From an uncultured Roseiflexaceae bacterium (GTDB lineage: Bacteria > Chloroflexota > Chloroflexia > Chloroflexales > Roseiflexaceae), in the NCBI GenBank assembly GCA_937974195.1, contig CALJIC010000202.1:1-13470 (forward strand): 13,470 nucleotides of DNA, given 5' to 3'. The translations under genes were made by a program, and so were the position numbers. The notes below the pieces were generated by a model that saw nothing but the letters and a program-made list of their open reading frames with translations, did no database searches and had not been told where the DNA came from. Every line of letters begins with the position of its first letter. The stretch's first letter is position 1. Of the stretch, positions 1-6,022 are shown in pieces.

Positions 1-175
1 CGGAGCGCCTGCATGCTGAATGACAGCACAAGCAGCCCGGGTGCAGGGCGGAGCGCCTGCACGAACAAACCGGGTGCAGGGCGGAGCGCCTGCATGCTGA
101 ATGACAGCACAAGCAGCCCGGGTGCAGGGCGGAGCGCCTGCACGAACAAACCGAGTCGCAGGGCGGAGCGCCTGC
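1..175. repeat. Alternating 48/33-bp direct-repeat array with hairpin cores
   Basis: Units starting with CGGAGCGCCTGC lie at 1-48, 49-81, 82-129 and 130-163, with a fifth partial unit from 164. Long (48) and short (33/34) units alternate, so 1-81 is repeated almost exactly as 82-163; copy two differs only near 153-158 by a substitution and one extra base. The shared 20-mer TGCAGGGCGGAGCGCCTGCA occurs at 42-61, 75-94 and 123-142, with an 18-bp variant at 158-175. It folds as TGCAGG/CCTGCA with an inner CG/CG, a bulged G and a GAG loop. The long units carry a second hairpin, TGCTG-AATGA-CAGCA, at 14-28 and 95-109. The array starts at the window edge and is probably longer. It resembles a REP-like extragenic element; no transposase or cas gene is nearby. 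Confidence 0.85.
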
Positions 176-210
176 GGAACACGCCTGGGCGGGCGGATCA
201 CCGCGTAAGT

Positions 211-228
211 TCTGTTCATAAGAGCAGA
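211..228. terminator. Weak hairpin downstream of the SDR gene
   Basis: TCTGTTC (211-217) pairs with GAGCAGA (222-228), with one G-T wobble, around the loop ATAA. It lies 26 bp past the stop codon of the minus-strand SDR gene, where a terminator would be expected. No run of T follows on the minus strand, so an intrinsic terminator is only possible. It could equally be unrelated structure between the gene and the repeat array. Confidence 0.25.
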
Positions 229-253
229 GAGCGAGCCAGAGGGGTCCGCGGGC

Positions 254-1087
254 TCAGATCCCGCTAAACGCGCTGAAGCCGCCGTCCACCGGCACGACCA
301 CGCCGTTGACGAAGGCGGACGCCGGGCTGCACAGCCACAGCAGCGTGCCGACGAGCTCGTCCGGCTCGCCGAAGCGGCCGGCCGGGGTGTGCTGGATGAT
401 CGACTGGCCGCGCGGGGTCAGGTTGCCGCCCTCGTCGAGCAGCAGGCGCCGGTTCTGCTCGCCGACGAAGAAGCCGGGCGCGATCGCGTTGACTCGCAGG
501 CCCGCGCCGTAGCGCGCGGCGAGCTCGACGGCCAGCCAGCGGGTGAGGTTCTCCACAGCCGCCTTGGCCGCCGCGTACCCGACCACGCGCGTGATCGCCC
601 GCTGCGCCGCCATGCTCGAGATGTTGACGATCGCGCCGCTGCCGCCGCGCGCCATCCCCTCGCCGAACACCTGGCAGGGCAGCAGGGTGCCGAGCAGGTT
701 GAGATCGAACACCTGGCGCAGCGCTCCCTCCGGCAGGTCGAAGAACGACTGGCCCGGCTGGAGCGTCGCCGCCGGGACGTTCCCGCCGGCGGCGTTCACC
801 AGGATGTCCGGGTGGCCCCAGGCGGCGGCCACCGCGTCGCGGGCGCTCTCCAGCTGCCCGCGCTGCAGCACATCGGCCGTGAGCACCATGCCCTCGCCGC
901 CGGCGCTCACGATCTCTTCCACGACCGCCTCGGCCTGGGCGCGCCGCCGGCCGAGCACGCCAACCCGCGCGCCGGCGCGCGCGAGCCCGATGGCCATGGC
1001 CCGGCCGAGCACGCCGGTGCCCCCGGTGACGACCGCCACCCGGCCCTGCAGGCCGAACAGGTTCGCGAGAAATGACTGTTCGCTCAT
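254..1087 (-). CDS. uxuB: SDR-family oxidoreductase, probable D-mannonate oxidoreductase (fructuronate reductase)
   Basis: A 277-residue classical short-chain dehydrogenase. Visible features are the dinucleotide loop TGGTGVLG (21-28), NAAGG (98-102), Asn130, and the catalytic Ser158, Tyr171 and Lys175 (YxxxK). The N-terminal 'LFGLQGRVAVVTGG', the stretch 'AIAPGFFVGEQNRRLL', 'HTPAGRFGEPDEL' and the ending 'VPVDGGFSAFSGI' match my memory of the SDR-type UxuB of Bacillus and Thermotoga. That enzyme reduces D-fructuronate to D-mannonate with NAD(P)H in the cytosol. Arg47-Arg48 after strand 2 may favour NADP(H). The start is supported by AGAGGAG (1095-1101), 7 nt before ATG. It lies 75 bp downstream of the RCK membrane protein on the same strand and may be co-transcribed with it. 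The next pathway enzyme, UxuA, is also in this window (6922-7905), which strengthens the call. The alternative is another 3-hydroxy sugar-acid or gluconate dehydrogenase. The SDR family is certain; the substrate is moderately sure. Confidence 0.85.
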   Translation of the reverse strand: MSEQSFLANLFGLQGRVAVVTGGTGVLGRAMAIGLARAGARVGVLGRRRAQAEAVVEEIVSAGGEGMVLTADVLQRGQLESARDAVAAAWGHPDILVNAAGGNVPAATLQPGQSFFDLPEGALRQVFDLNLLGTLLPCQVFGEGMARGGSGAIVNISSMAAQRAITRVVGYAAAKAAVENLTRWLAVELAARYGAGLRVNAIAPGFFVGEQNRRLLLDEGGNLTPRGQSIIQHTPAGRFGEPDELVGTLLWLCSPASAFVNGVVVPVDGGFSAFSGI

Positions 1088-1162
1088 GACGCCGCTCCTC
1101 TCAGCCTCCCGCGCCGGCTCGCAGTCCCCCGGCGCCCAACGCCCATCTACAGCGCCCGCCGC

Positions 1163-3124
1163 CTAGGCGCCCATCTCGGCCGGCTCAGGCGGCGCCGTGC
1201 TGCTGCGCGGCGCGACCTCCAGCAGCCGCCTCTGGTCCATTTGCGCGAGCCGCATCACATCGACCAGCACCACCGCCTCGTCGCCCGGCTCCAGCACCGT
1301 GTCGAGCCTGAGCGACAGCAGCGGCTGGCCCCGCCGGCGCACCGCGATCACCAGCAGCTTCTGGCGGTCGCGGATCTCTGCGACCGTCTGCCCGGCGAAC
1401 TCGTCGCCGGGGTGCACCGCCAGGGTCGCGGTGGAGACGATGTGCTCGGCGATCTCCACCGCGTAGTCGATGCCGCGCACCACCGCGGCGCCGGCGAGCG
1501 TCGGCGCCGCGAGCGCCGCGATGCTGAAGGTCGTGTAGTGGCCGAACAGCGCCGTCAGGCGCTCGGCCAGCGTGTCGCTGAACACCCGCAGCACCAGATC
1601 CACGTCGTGGCACAGCCGGCGCGCCGTCAGGCCGATCTGGAGGTTGACCAGGTCGTCGCTCGTCGCCGCCACCACCGAGCACGCTGTGTCGATGCCGGCC
1701 CGCTTCAGAATCTGGGCGCGGCGCGCGTCGCCGTAGATGATGCGCACGCCCAGCGCCTGCACCTCCTCGATGAACAGCTCCGGCGTGTCCCCGCTCTGGC
1801 AGATCGCCACGATCGTCGGCCGGGGGTCGAACTGGTGCAGCGCCTGCACCACTCGGTAGCCGACCTTGCCGAGCCCGGCCACGATCACGGTGTCGAAGGC
1901 GCCCGGCTGCCCGTGGCCGAAGACTCGCGCCGGCGCGGCCGGGCCGGCCGAGTTATAGGCATCGTTGCCGGCGCGGATCTGCTCGAGCGCCGGCAGCGTC
2001 CCCAGCAGCAGCACCGAGTCCCCCCGCTCCAGGCGCTCTGGCGCACTCTGCTCCTGGCTCAGCGCCGTGCGCCACACCCTGCCCTGCGCATCCACGTGCC
2101 GCAGCACGCGCACGCCGTAGCGGTCCTCGACGTCGCGCACCGGCGCGCAGAGCGGGCCGCCGGGGGCGACCGTCAGGTACAGCACCCCGAGCGCCGTGGC
2201 GGCCGGCTCGCCCACGGCGAAGCCGTGCGGGAGCGGCAGCACGTGCCCGATCGAGCGACCCACCGCCGCCGTCGCCAGCGTCGGCGCCGCGAGCGCCGAG
2301 GCGCTGAAGGCGCTGTTGTAGCCGAAGTAGTGCTCCAGGTTCTTGTCCAGCTCGTCGTTGAAGATCCGCAGCACCACCGAGATGTCGCGCCGGTGGCGGC
2401 GCGCCGCCAGCGCGATCTCGATGTTTATCAGGTCCTCGTGCGTGCCGGCGATCAGGCTGCGCGCCCGCGTCAGCCCCGCCAGCCGCAGCACGCCCGCGTC
2501 GCGCGCGTCGCCGCGGATGACCGGCACCTTGAGCCCCCGCACCGCCTCGACGAACTCGCTCTCCCAGTCGCGCTCGATCACCACCACCTCGTAGCCCGCC
2601 TCGAGCAACTGCATCGTGACCCTGAAGCTGACGCTGCCGAGGCCGGCGACGATCACGTGGTTGCGGAAGGTGCGCGCCAGCGAGGTCTGCCAGGCCTCGA
2701 TGCGGCTGCTCTTGTCCAGCAGCAGCCGGCTGAAGTTGAGGACGCTCTGGAACACCAGCGCCAGCCCCAGCACCGGGATGATGAAGAACAGCACCTCGCC
2801 GAACAGGTCGCCCTCCGGGATCGGCAGCGAGCTCTCGAGCGCCATCAGCCGCATGGACTCGTAGAGCGCCGAGTCGAGCGTGAACGGCGGGACGCCCGCG
2901 CGTTCGTGATCGCGGTAGCCGTAGACCAGGTAGAGGGTGGTGACCGCCGTGATGAACGCGAAGCCGGCCAGAGCGGGCCAGGCCTCACCCACCAGCAGGA
3001 AGAAGTCCCAGATGCTGGCGCGCACGAGGCGCCAGGCCGGGTGCCGCCGGCGCTGCAGGCGCTCGATGCGCGTATCGTAGTCGTCGGCCGCCGCGTGGCC
3101 CGGCCCGTGTGGGAGTGGTATCAT
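1163..3124 (-). CDS. Two-TM membrane protein with tandem RCK (TrkA-N/TrkA-C) domains
   Basis: 653 residues from ATG at 3124. A basic cytosolic N-terminus is followed by TM1 (about 40-67), a pore-loop-like stretch (about 80-106) and TM2 (about 109-131). Two full RCK modules follow: Rossmann domain 1 with 'VIVAGLGSVS' (157-166) and Glu184 after strand 2, then TrkA-C about 313-376; Rossmann domain 2 with 'VIVAGLGKVG' (413-422), then TrkA-C about 566-623. Such proteins gate ion, usually K+, flux in response to nucleotides or ions. The loop reads 'ESMRLMALESSLPIP' where TVGYG would be expected, so K+ selectivity cannot be assumed. The second Rossmann domain has Cys/Gln rather than an acid after strand 2 and may not bind NAD. 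A TTG at 3136 is the alternative start, directly preceded by an in-frame TAG; neither start has a clear ribosome-binding site. The gene is divergent from the SUI1 gene. Confidence 0.85.
   Translation of the reverse strand: MIPLPHGPGHAAADDYDTRIERLQRRRHPAWRLVRASIWDFFLLVGEAWPALAGFAFITAVTTLYLVYGYRDHERAGVPPFTLDSALYESMRLMALESSLPIPEGDLFGEVLFFIIPVLGLALVFQSVLNFSRLLLDKSSRIEAWQTSLARTFRNHVIVAGLGSVSFRVTMQLLEAGYEVVVIERDWESEFVEAVRGLKVPVIRGDARDAGVLRLAGLTRARSLIAGTHEDLINIEIALAARRHRRDISVVLRIFNDELDKNLEHYFGYNSAFSASALAAPTLATAAVGRSIGHVLPLPHGFAVGEPAATALGVLYLTVAPGGPLCAPVRDVEDRYGVRVLRHVDAQGRVWRTALSQEQSAPERLERGDSVLLLGTLPALEQIRAGNDAYNSAGPAAPARVFGHGQPGAFDTVIVAGLGKVGYRVVQALHQFDPRPTIVAICQSGDTPELFIEEVQALGVRIIYGDARRAQILKRAGIDTACSVVAATSDDLVNLQIGLTARRLCHDVDLVLRVFSDTLAERLTALFGHYTTFSIAALAAPTLAGAAVVRGIDYAVEIAEHIVSTATLAVHPGDEFAGQTVAEIRDRQKLLVIAVRRRGQPLLSLRLDTVLEPGDEAVVLVDVMRLAQMDQRRLLEVAPRSSTAPPEPAEMGA
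3115..3124 (+). promoter_or_regulatory. Possible extended -10 promoter for the SUI1 gene
   Basis: The plus strand reads GTGGTATCAT, a TGnTATCAT extended -10 element ending at 3124. Transcription would start near 3131, giving a leader of about 30 nt before ATG 3161. I see no good -35 hexamer. The element overlaps the start codon of the divergent RCK gene. A similar TGGTATGAT sits upstream of the gene at 6023, which raises the likelihood slightly. Confidence 0.35.
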
Positions 3125-3160
3125 AAGTCGGTGCAACTATCGCAGAGAGGAACCCTCAGC

Positions 3161-3499
3161 ATGCCGCAGCGCCCAGCCAACAGCCGCCTGGTCTACACCA
3201 CTGACCCGGACCCGGCGCCCGAGGAGCCCGCCGAGGCGCCCGCCTACCCCTCGGCCGCCAGCCAGACGGCGCGCATCGCCCGCGACCGCAAGCGCCGCAA
3301 GGGCAAGACGGTCACGGTGGTCAGCGGCCTCCGGCACGACCCGGCCACGCTCGAGGCGCTGCTGAAGCGGCTCAAGCAGCAGTGCGGCGCCGGCGGCACC
3401 GTGAAGGACGGCGAGCTCGAGATCCAGGGCGACCACCGCGAGCGCGTGGCGGCGGCGCTCGCGGCCCTCGGCTACAAGGTCAAGCACGTCGGCGGGTAG
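3161..3499 (+). CDS. yciH: SUI1/eIF1-family translation initiation factor (YciH-type)
   Basis: 112 residues. Residues 1-44 are a proline- and alanine-rich, probably disordered N-terminus. A basic patch follows (RDRKRRKGK, 41-49), then the SUI1 fold from 'KTVTVVSGLRHDP' (49-61) through 'LLKRLKQQCGAGGTVKDGELEIQGDH' to 'ALGYKVKHVGG' at the end. The GAGGTVKDGELEIQGDH block is the family hallmark. eIF1/SUI1 proteins bind the small ribosomal subunit near the P site and proofread start-codon selection; bacterial YciH is not essential and has been linked to translation inhibition under stress. Length is normal for the family. The open frame extends far upstream only as antisense of the RCK gene. ATG 3161 is chosen because an AGAGGAA-like ribosome-binding site lies at 3146-3152 and the SUI1 domain is complete. 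It is a stand-alone gene, convergent with vanW. Confidence 0.9.
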   Translation: MPQRPANSRLVYTTDPDPAPEEPAEAPAYPSAASQTARIARDRKRRKGKTVTVVSGLRHDPATLEALLKRLKQQCGAGGTVKDGELEIQGDHRERVAAALAALGYKVKHVGG

Positions 3500-3560
3500 C
3501 GCGCTCATCGGGGCGCAGCCCTCTACACCTCGCGCCTACTCGCGTGCGCGATGGGCCTCC

Positions 3561-3579
3561 CGGCGCCTTCGGAGCGCTG
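3561..3579. terminator. UUCG-capped hairpin between convergent genes
   Basis: GCGCC (3563-3567) and G(A)GCGC (3572-3577, with one bulged A) enclose a TTCG tetraloop closed by C-G, an exceptionally stable loop in RNA. The stem extends by a G-T and a C-G pair to 3561/3579. It lies between the stop codons of the SUI1 gene (3499) and the VanW gene (3592) and could end transcription from either side. There is no T tract, so intrinsic termination is uncertain. Confidence 0.3.
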
Positions 3580-3591
3580 CCGCCTACCCCC

Positions 3592-5001
3592 CTACCGCCC
3601 CGTCGTGGCCGCGGTGCGCGAGGCGTTGATCACCCGCACGCCGGCCGGCGGCGTCACGCCCGGGCCGTACACGAAGTAGTCCTCCCACGGCCGGTAGCGG
3701 GTGTTGAACGTCTCCTGGCGTATCACGCTGCCATCGGGGCCGGTCACGACCCGCTGGAGGCTCACGTCCATCCCGGCCCGCCCGTGGACGAGCTGGCGGA
3801 TCTGCCCCGGCGCGAGCGTCGGGTCGTACTGCCAGATCGCCACACCGGGCTTGACCACATTGCGCACGTGCGGGCCGCTGTAGCGCACCGAGCGCCCCTC
3901 GCTCGTGCCCCAGATCTCGAACGTCACCGTCCCGGCGCTCTGGTCGGTGTGGGAGGTCACCAGCACCGGCGCCCCCATGTCGTTGCGCCAGCGGAAGTCG
4001 ACCCCCGGGCTGAAGACCGTCGCGTCGAAGCCGAGGATGTTCTCGTAGAAGTAGACCACGTAGGTGTGCCCGATCCGGCGCGTCACCTCTAGCCCGGCGT
4101 TCGCTACCGCGCGGAAGAGCGTGGTGGAGACCTGGCAGAGGCCGCCGCCGATCACCCGCTCCAGCCGCCCGCCGACGATCCCGTAGCCCTCGACGAACCC
4201 GGCGGCCTCGGAGAAGTCGCCGCCGGCGAGGAAGGAGTGCTCCTCGCCGGGCATCACCACCACGCCATCGAACATCGCCGCGGCGCGCTCGATGTTGATG
4301 CGCCGGTCAGCCGCCGATGAGTTGAAGCCGGTGGTGGCCGAGCCGAGCAGCGTCAGCGGCGGCGCGGGCGCGGCCATGGCCTGCGCGGCGGGCCGGCGCT
4401 CGAGCAGCTCGCGCCCGATCAGACCCAGCTGCACCACGTGGCCGGAGCCGTCGGGGGCGTCGGCCAGCTCGAAGCGCGCCCGCTCGAAGTATTGCACCGT
4501 CCGCGGCACGCCGTCCGGCCCGACCTCGGTGAACTCCTCCGAGATCGGGTAGCCGAACAGCCCCACGCCCCCGTGCTCGTCCCAGAAGACGGCGAACGCG
4601 CCGCCGAGCGTGTGGCCGCTGGCGGCGATGTAGCGCCGCCCGTTGTTCGGGTCCTCCCCGAGCCACTGGAAGGCCGGCTCCGTCCGCCCGTTGGTGAGCT
4701 CGGCCCCGACCCGCGTCAGCGCTACGACCCCGCCGTGGTGCAGCTCGAAGCGCGCCCGCTCGAAGTACTGCACCCACAGCCCGTCCTCGACGAACATCTC
4801 GGTCAGCGGCAGCCCGAAGATCGCCAGGCCGCCGTTGGCCTCGTAGAACTTCTTGAACGCGCCACCGAGGTTATGTCCAGTCTCGGCGACGTAGGTGACG
4901 CCGGTGGCGGTCGCGGAGTCGGCGGCGACGGCTGCAGGAGCCGGCCACAGGAGCGCTGCCGCGATGATGGCCGCGAGCAGCGGGGCGATGGAGCGGGGCA
5001 T
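3592..5001 (-). CDS. Secreted VanW-domain protein with two N-terminal FGxP-type repeats
   Basis: 469 residues. A signal peptide is clear: Arg4, then a long Leu/Ala/Ile core to 'PAPAAVAA' (cleavage near 27). Two homologous repeats follow, 'GHNLGGAFKKFYEANGG..FGLPLTE' through 'QYFERARFELH' (about 36-102) and 'GHTLGGAFAVFWDEHGG..FGYPISE' through 'QYFERARFELA' (about 122-200). The VanW domain spans about 220-352, with 'NIERAAAMFDGVVVMPGEEHSF', 'VIGGGLCQVSTTLFRA' (Cys289) and 'DFRWRNDMGAPVLV'. A C-terminal beta segment (about 365-436) resembles the G5-like tail of VanW proteins. VanW's biochemical role is unresolved; a cell-surface or peptidoglycan-related role is inferred. The repeat pair plus VanW is an architecture I associate with Chloroflexota. 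ATG 5001 is preferred over GTG 5007 because GGAGG (5007-5011) is correctly spaced only for the ATG. It has its own promoter at 5037-5065. Confidence 0.9.
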   Translation of the reverse strand: MPRSIAPLLAAIIAAALLWPAPAAVAADSATATGVTYVAETGHNLGGAFKKFYEANGGLAIFGLPLTEMFVEDGLWVQYFERARFELHHGGVVALTRVGAELTNGRTEPAFQWLGEDPNNGRRYIAASGHTLGGAFAVFWDEHGGVGLFGYPISEEFTEVGPDGVPRTVQYFERARFELADAPDGSGHVVQLGLIGRELLERRPAAQAMAAPAPPLTLLGSATTGFNSSAADRRINIERAAAMFDGVVVMPGEEHSFLAGGDFSEAAGFVEGYGIVGGRLERVIGGGLCQVSTTLFRAVANAGLEVTRRIGHTYVVYFYENILGFDATVFSPGVDFRWRNDMGAPVLVTSHTDQSAGTVTFEIWGTSEGRSVRYSGPHVRNVVKPGVAIWQYDPTLAPGQIRQLVHGRAGMDVSLQRVVTGPDGSVIRQETFNTRYRPWEDYFVYGPGVTPPAGVRVINASRTAATTGR

Positions 5002-5006
5002 CGGCA

Positions 5007-5011
5007 CCTCC
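5007..5011 (-). promoter_or_regulatory. Ribosome-binding site deciding the VanW start
   Basis: The minus strand carries GGAGG, with 5 nt (TGCCG) to ATG at 5001. The in-frame GTG at 5007 overlaps this site and so cannot use it. Confidence 0.7.
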
Positions 5012-5036
5012 AGGGAGATCTCACACTTCCACGCCG

Positions 5037-5065
5037 ATTATACGCGGGTCGCCGGGGACCGACAA
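5037..5065 (-). promoter_or_regulatory. Sigma-70-type promoter for the VanW gene
   Basis: On the minus strand, TTGTCG (plus positions 5060-5065, 4/6 match to TTGACA) is followed after exactly 17 bp by a perfect TATAAT (5037-5042). Transcription would start near 5030, giving a leader of about 29 nt that contains the GGAGG site. In DNA this GC-rich, a perfect -10 at ideal spacing in a 92-bp intergenic gap is unlikely by chance. It implies that vanW can be transcribed independently of the upstream N-acetyltransferase gene. Confidence 0.75.
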
Positions 5066-5093
5066 GCGCAGGCCGATGGCGATCCGGTTACGG

Positions 5094-5888
5094 TTACGTC
5101 GCGCCGGACCACGCCAGGTGGCTCTCCCAGACCTTGGGCCACAGCGCCTCCACGTCGATCTCCAGGTCGAACTGCTCGCGCAGCACCCGCCGGTAGTCGT
5201 CGGCGTCGGCGATCACCCGCTTCGTCACATCAGCCGGGGTCACATTCGCCAGCACCGCGCCGCGCAGGCTGAGGATGCGCTCGGGCGTGAAGCGATGGCA
5301 GACGGCGACGCGCACGAACCCCGACTCGGGCGAGGTCTGCAGCGTGTGGCACTGGCCGGCGAAGTCGGCGAGCGCTCGCGGCTCAAGCGTGAAGTCGAAG
5401 CCCGGCCCGCCGTGCTGGTGGTTGTGAAAGATCCAGCGGTCGCCCTCGCGCTGCAGTGCGTAGACCCAGCCGTTCTGGACGTGCTCGCCGGGCTCGAGCG
5501 GGATCGGCTCCAGGAACCCGTTGCCGAAGCCGACGTCCACCAGGTACGGGCGCTCGAGCTCCACCAGCAGGATCAGGTGGTTGCCCTCCACGACGCCGGG
5601 CTGGCCGCGGCTGACCGTCCCGGAGAGCAGCCGGACCGAGAAGCCGGCCGCGCGCAGCGCCCAGGCGAACAGGCCGTTCATCTCGAAGCACCAGCCGCCG
5701 CGCCGCTGGCGCACGATCTTGTCGAAGATCTGCTCCTCGTCCAGGGTCAGCCGGCGCCCGAGGTGGATATCCAGGTTCTCGTAGGGGATGGCGAGCAGGT
5801 GCGCGCGGTGCAGCGCGCGCAGCGTCGCGCTATCCTGCGCGATCGGGCCGCGGTAGCCGATGCGCGCCAGATAGTCCGCCAGGCGCAT
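5094..5888 (-). CDS. nat: Arylamine N-acetyltransferase
   Basis: 264 residues, normal for the NAT family. The catalytic triad is visible: Cys67 in 'RRGGWCFEMNGLFAWAL', His104 in 'EGNHLILLVEL' and Asp118 in 'YLVDVGFGNG'. The N-terminus has the typical 'LRALHRAHLLAIPYENLDIHLGR' (23-45). Family members transfer acetyl from acetyl-CoA to arylamines, hydrazines or arylhydroxylamines in the cytosol through a Cys-acyl intermediate; some serve as amide synthases in natural-product assembly, but no such cluster is visible here. The open frame continues upstream to 5999, but the start at 5888 fits because AGGAGG (5898-5903) lies 9 nt before it and the family motif begins just after. The gene ends 92 bp before vanW, which has its own promoter. 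It is divergent from the CBM9-like gene, with 134 bp between start codons. Confidence 0.93.
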   Translation of the reverse strand: MRLADYLARIGYRGPIAQDSATLRALHRAHLLAIPYENLDIHLGRRLTLDEEQIFDKIVRQRRGGWCFEMNGLFAWALRAAGFSVRLLSGTVSRGQPGVVEGNHLILLVELERPYLVDVGFGNGFLEPIPLEPGEHVQNGWVYALQREGDRWIFHNHQHGGPGFDFTLEPRALADFAGQCHTLQTSPESGFVRVAVCHRFTPERILSLRGAVLANVTPADVTKRVIADADDYRRVLREQFDLEIDVEALWPKVWESHLAWSGAT

Positions 5889-5897
5889 AGAACATAC

Positions 5898-5903
5898 CCT
5901 CCT
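5898..5903 (-). promoter_or_regulatory. Ribosome-binding site deciding the NAT start
   Basis: The minus strand reads AGGAGG, with a 9-nt spacer to ATG 5888. It supports this start over the longer frame beginning at 5999, whose extra residues look like translated intergenic sequence. Confidence 0.7.
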
Positions 5904-5973
5904 GTCGGGGCCCATGTGGCGGCGCGCGGGGAGACGGAGCCTCCCGCGGGCAGCACGCTCACCGCACCTCACG

Positions 5974-5998
5974 TGGTATGATGGCACTGATGATAGCA
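5974..5998. promoter_or_regulatory. Face-to-face extended -10 elements between NAT and the CBM9-like gene
   Basis: The plus strand has TGGTATGAT (5974-5982), which would start transcription near 5989 for the CBM9-like gene with a leader of about 34 nt. The minus strand has TGCTATCAT (5998 down to 5990), which would start near 5983 for nat with a leader of about 95 nt. Together they form a near-perfect inverted repeat with a 7-bp centre, GGCACTG. No convincing -35 hexamers are seen. It may be overlapping divergent promoters, an operator dyad, or both. Confidence 0.4.
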
Positions 5999-6022
5999 CA
6001 GGCAGCTACTTGAGGAACACAC

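Noticed and set aside
1..175. CRISPR array
   Set aside because: Repeats and spacers are not distinct: the 'spacers' themselves recur in alternating copies, and no cas genes are present.
1..267. Open reading frame through the repeat array (repeating GAGRSACTNKP / MLNDSTSSP peptides)
   Set aside because: Frame stays open because 48, 33 and 81 are multiples of three; the 34-bp unit breaks the pattern and it overlaps the SDR end. No ribosome-binding site or known domain. It cannot be fully excluded because the start is outside the window.
1241..3499. Long plus-strand frame joined in frame to the SUI1 gene
   Set aside because: The upstream part is the antisense of the RCK gene, rich in Arg, His and Ala without domain features. 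It is a high-GC shadow frame.
3137..3508. Minus-strand frame opposite the SUI1 gene
   Set aside because: Antisense of a clear SUI1 domain with no recognisable domain of its own.
3592..5001. Vancomycin-resistance cluster
   Set aside because: Only a VanW domain is present, in a fusion common outside resistance clusters. No vanH, vanA/B, vanX, vanR or vanS is nearby.
5094..5888. Rifamycin-type amide synthase (natural-product NAT)
   Set aside because: The catalytic triad alone does not distinguish this role, and no polyketide or AHBA genes occur in the window.
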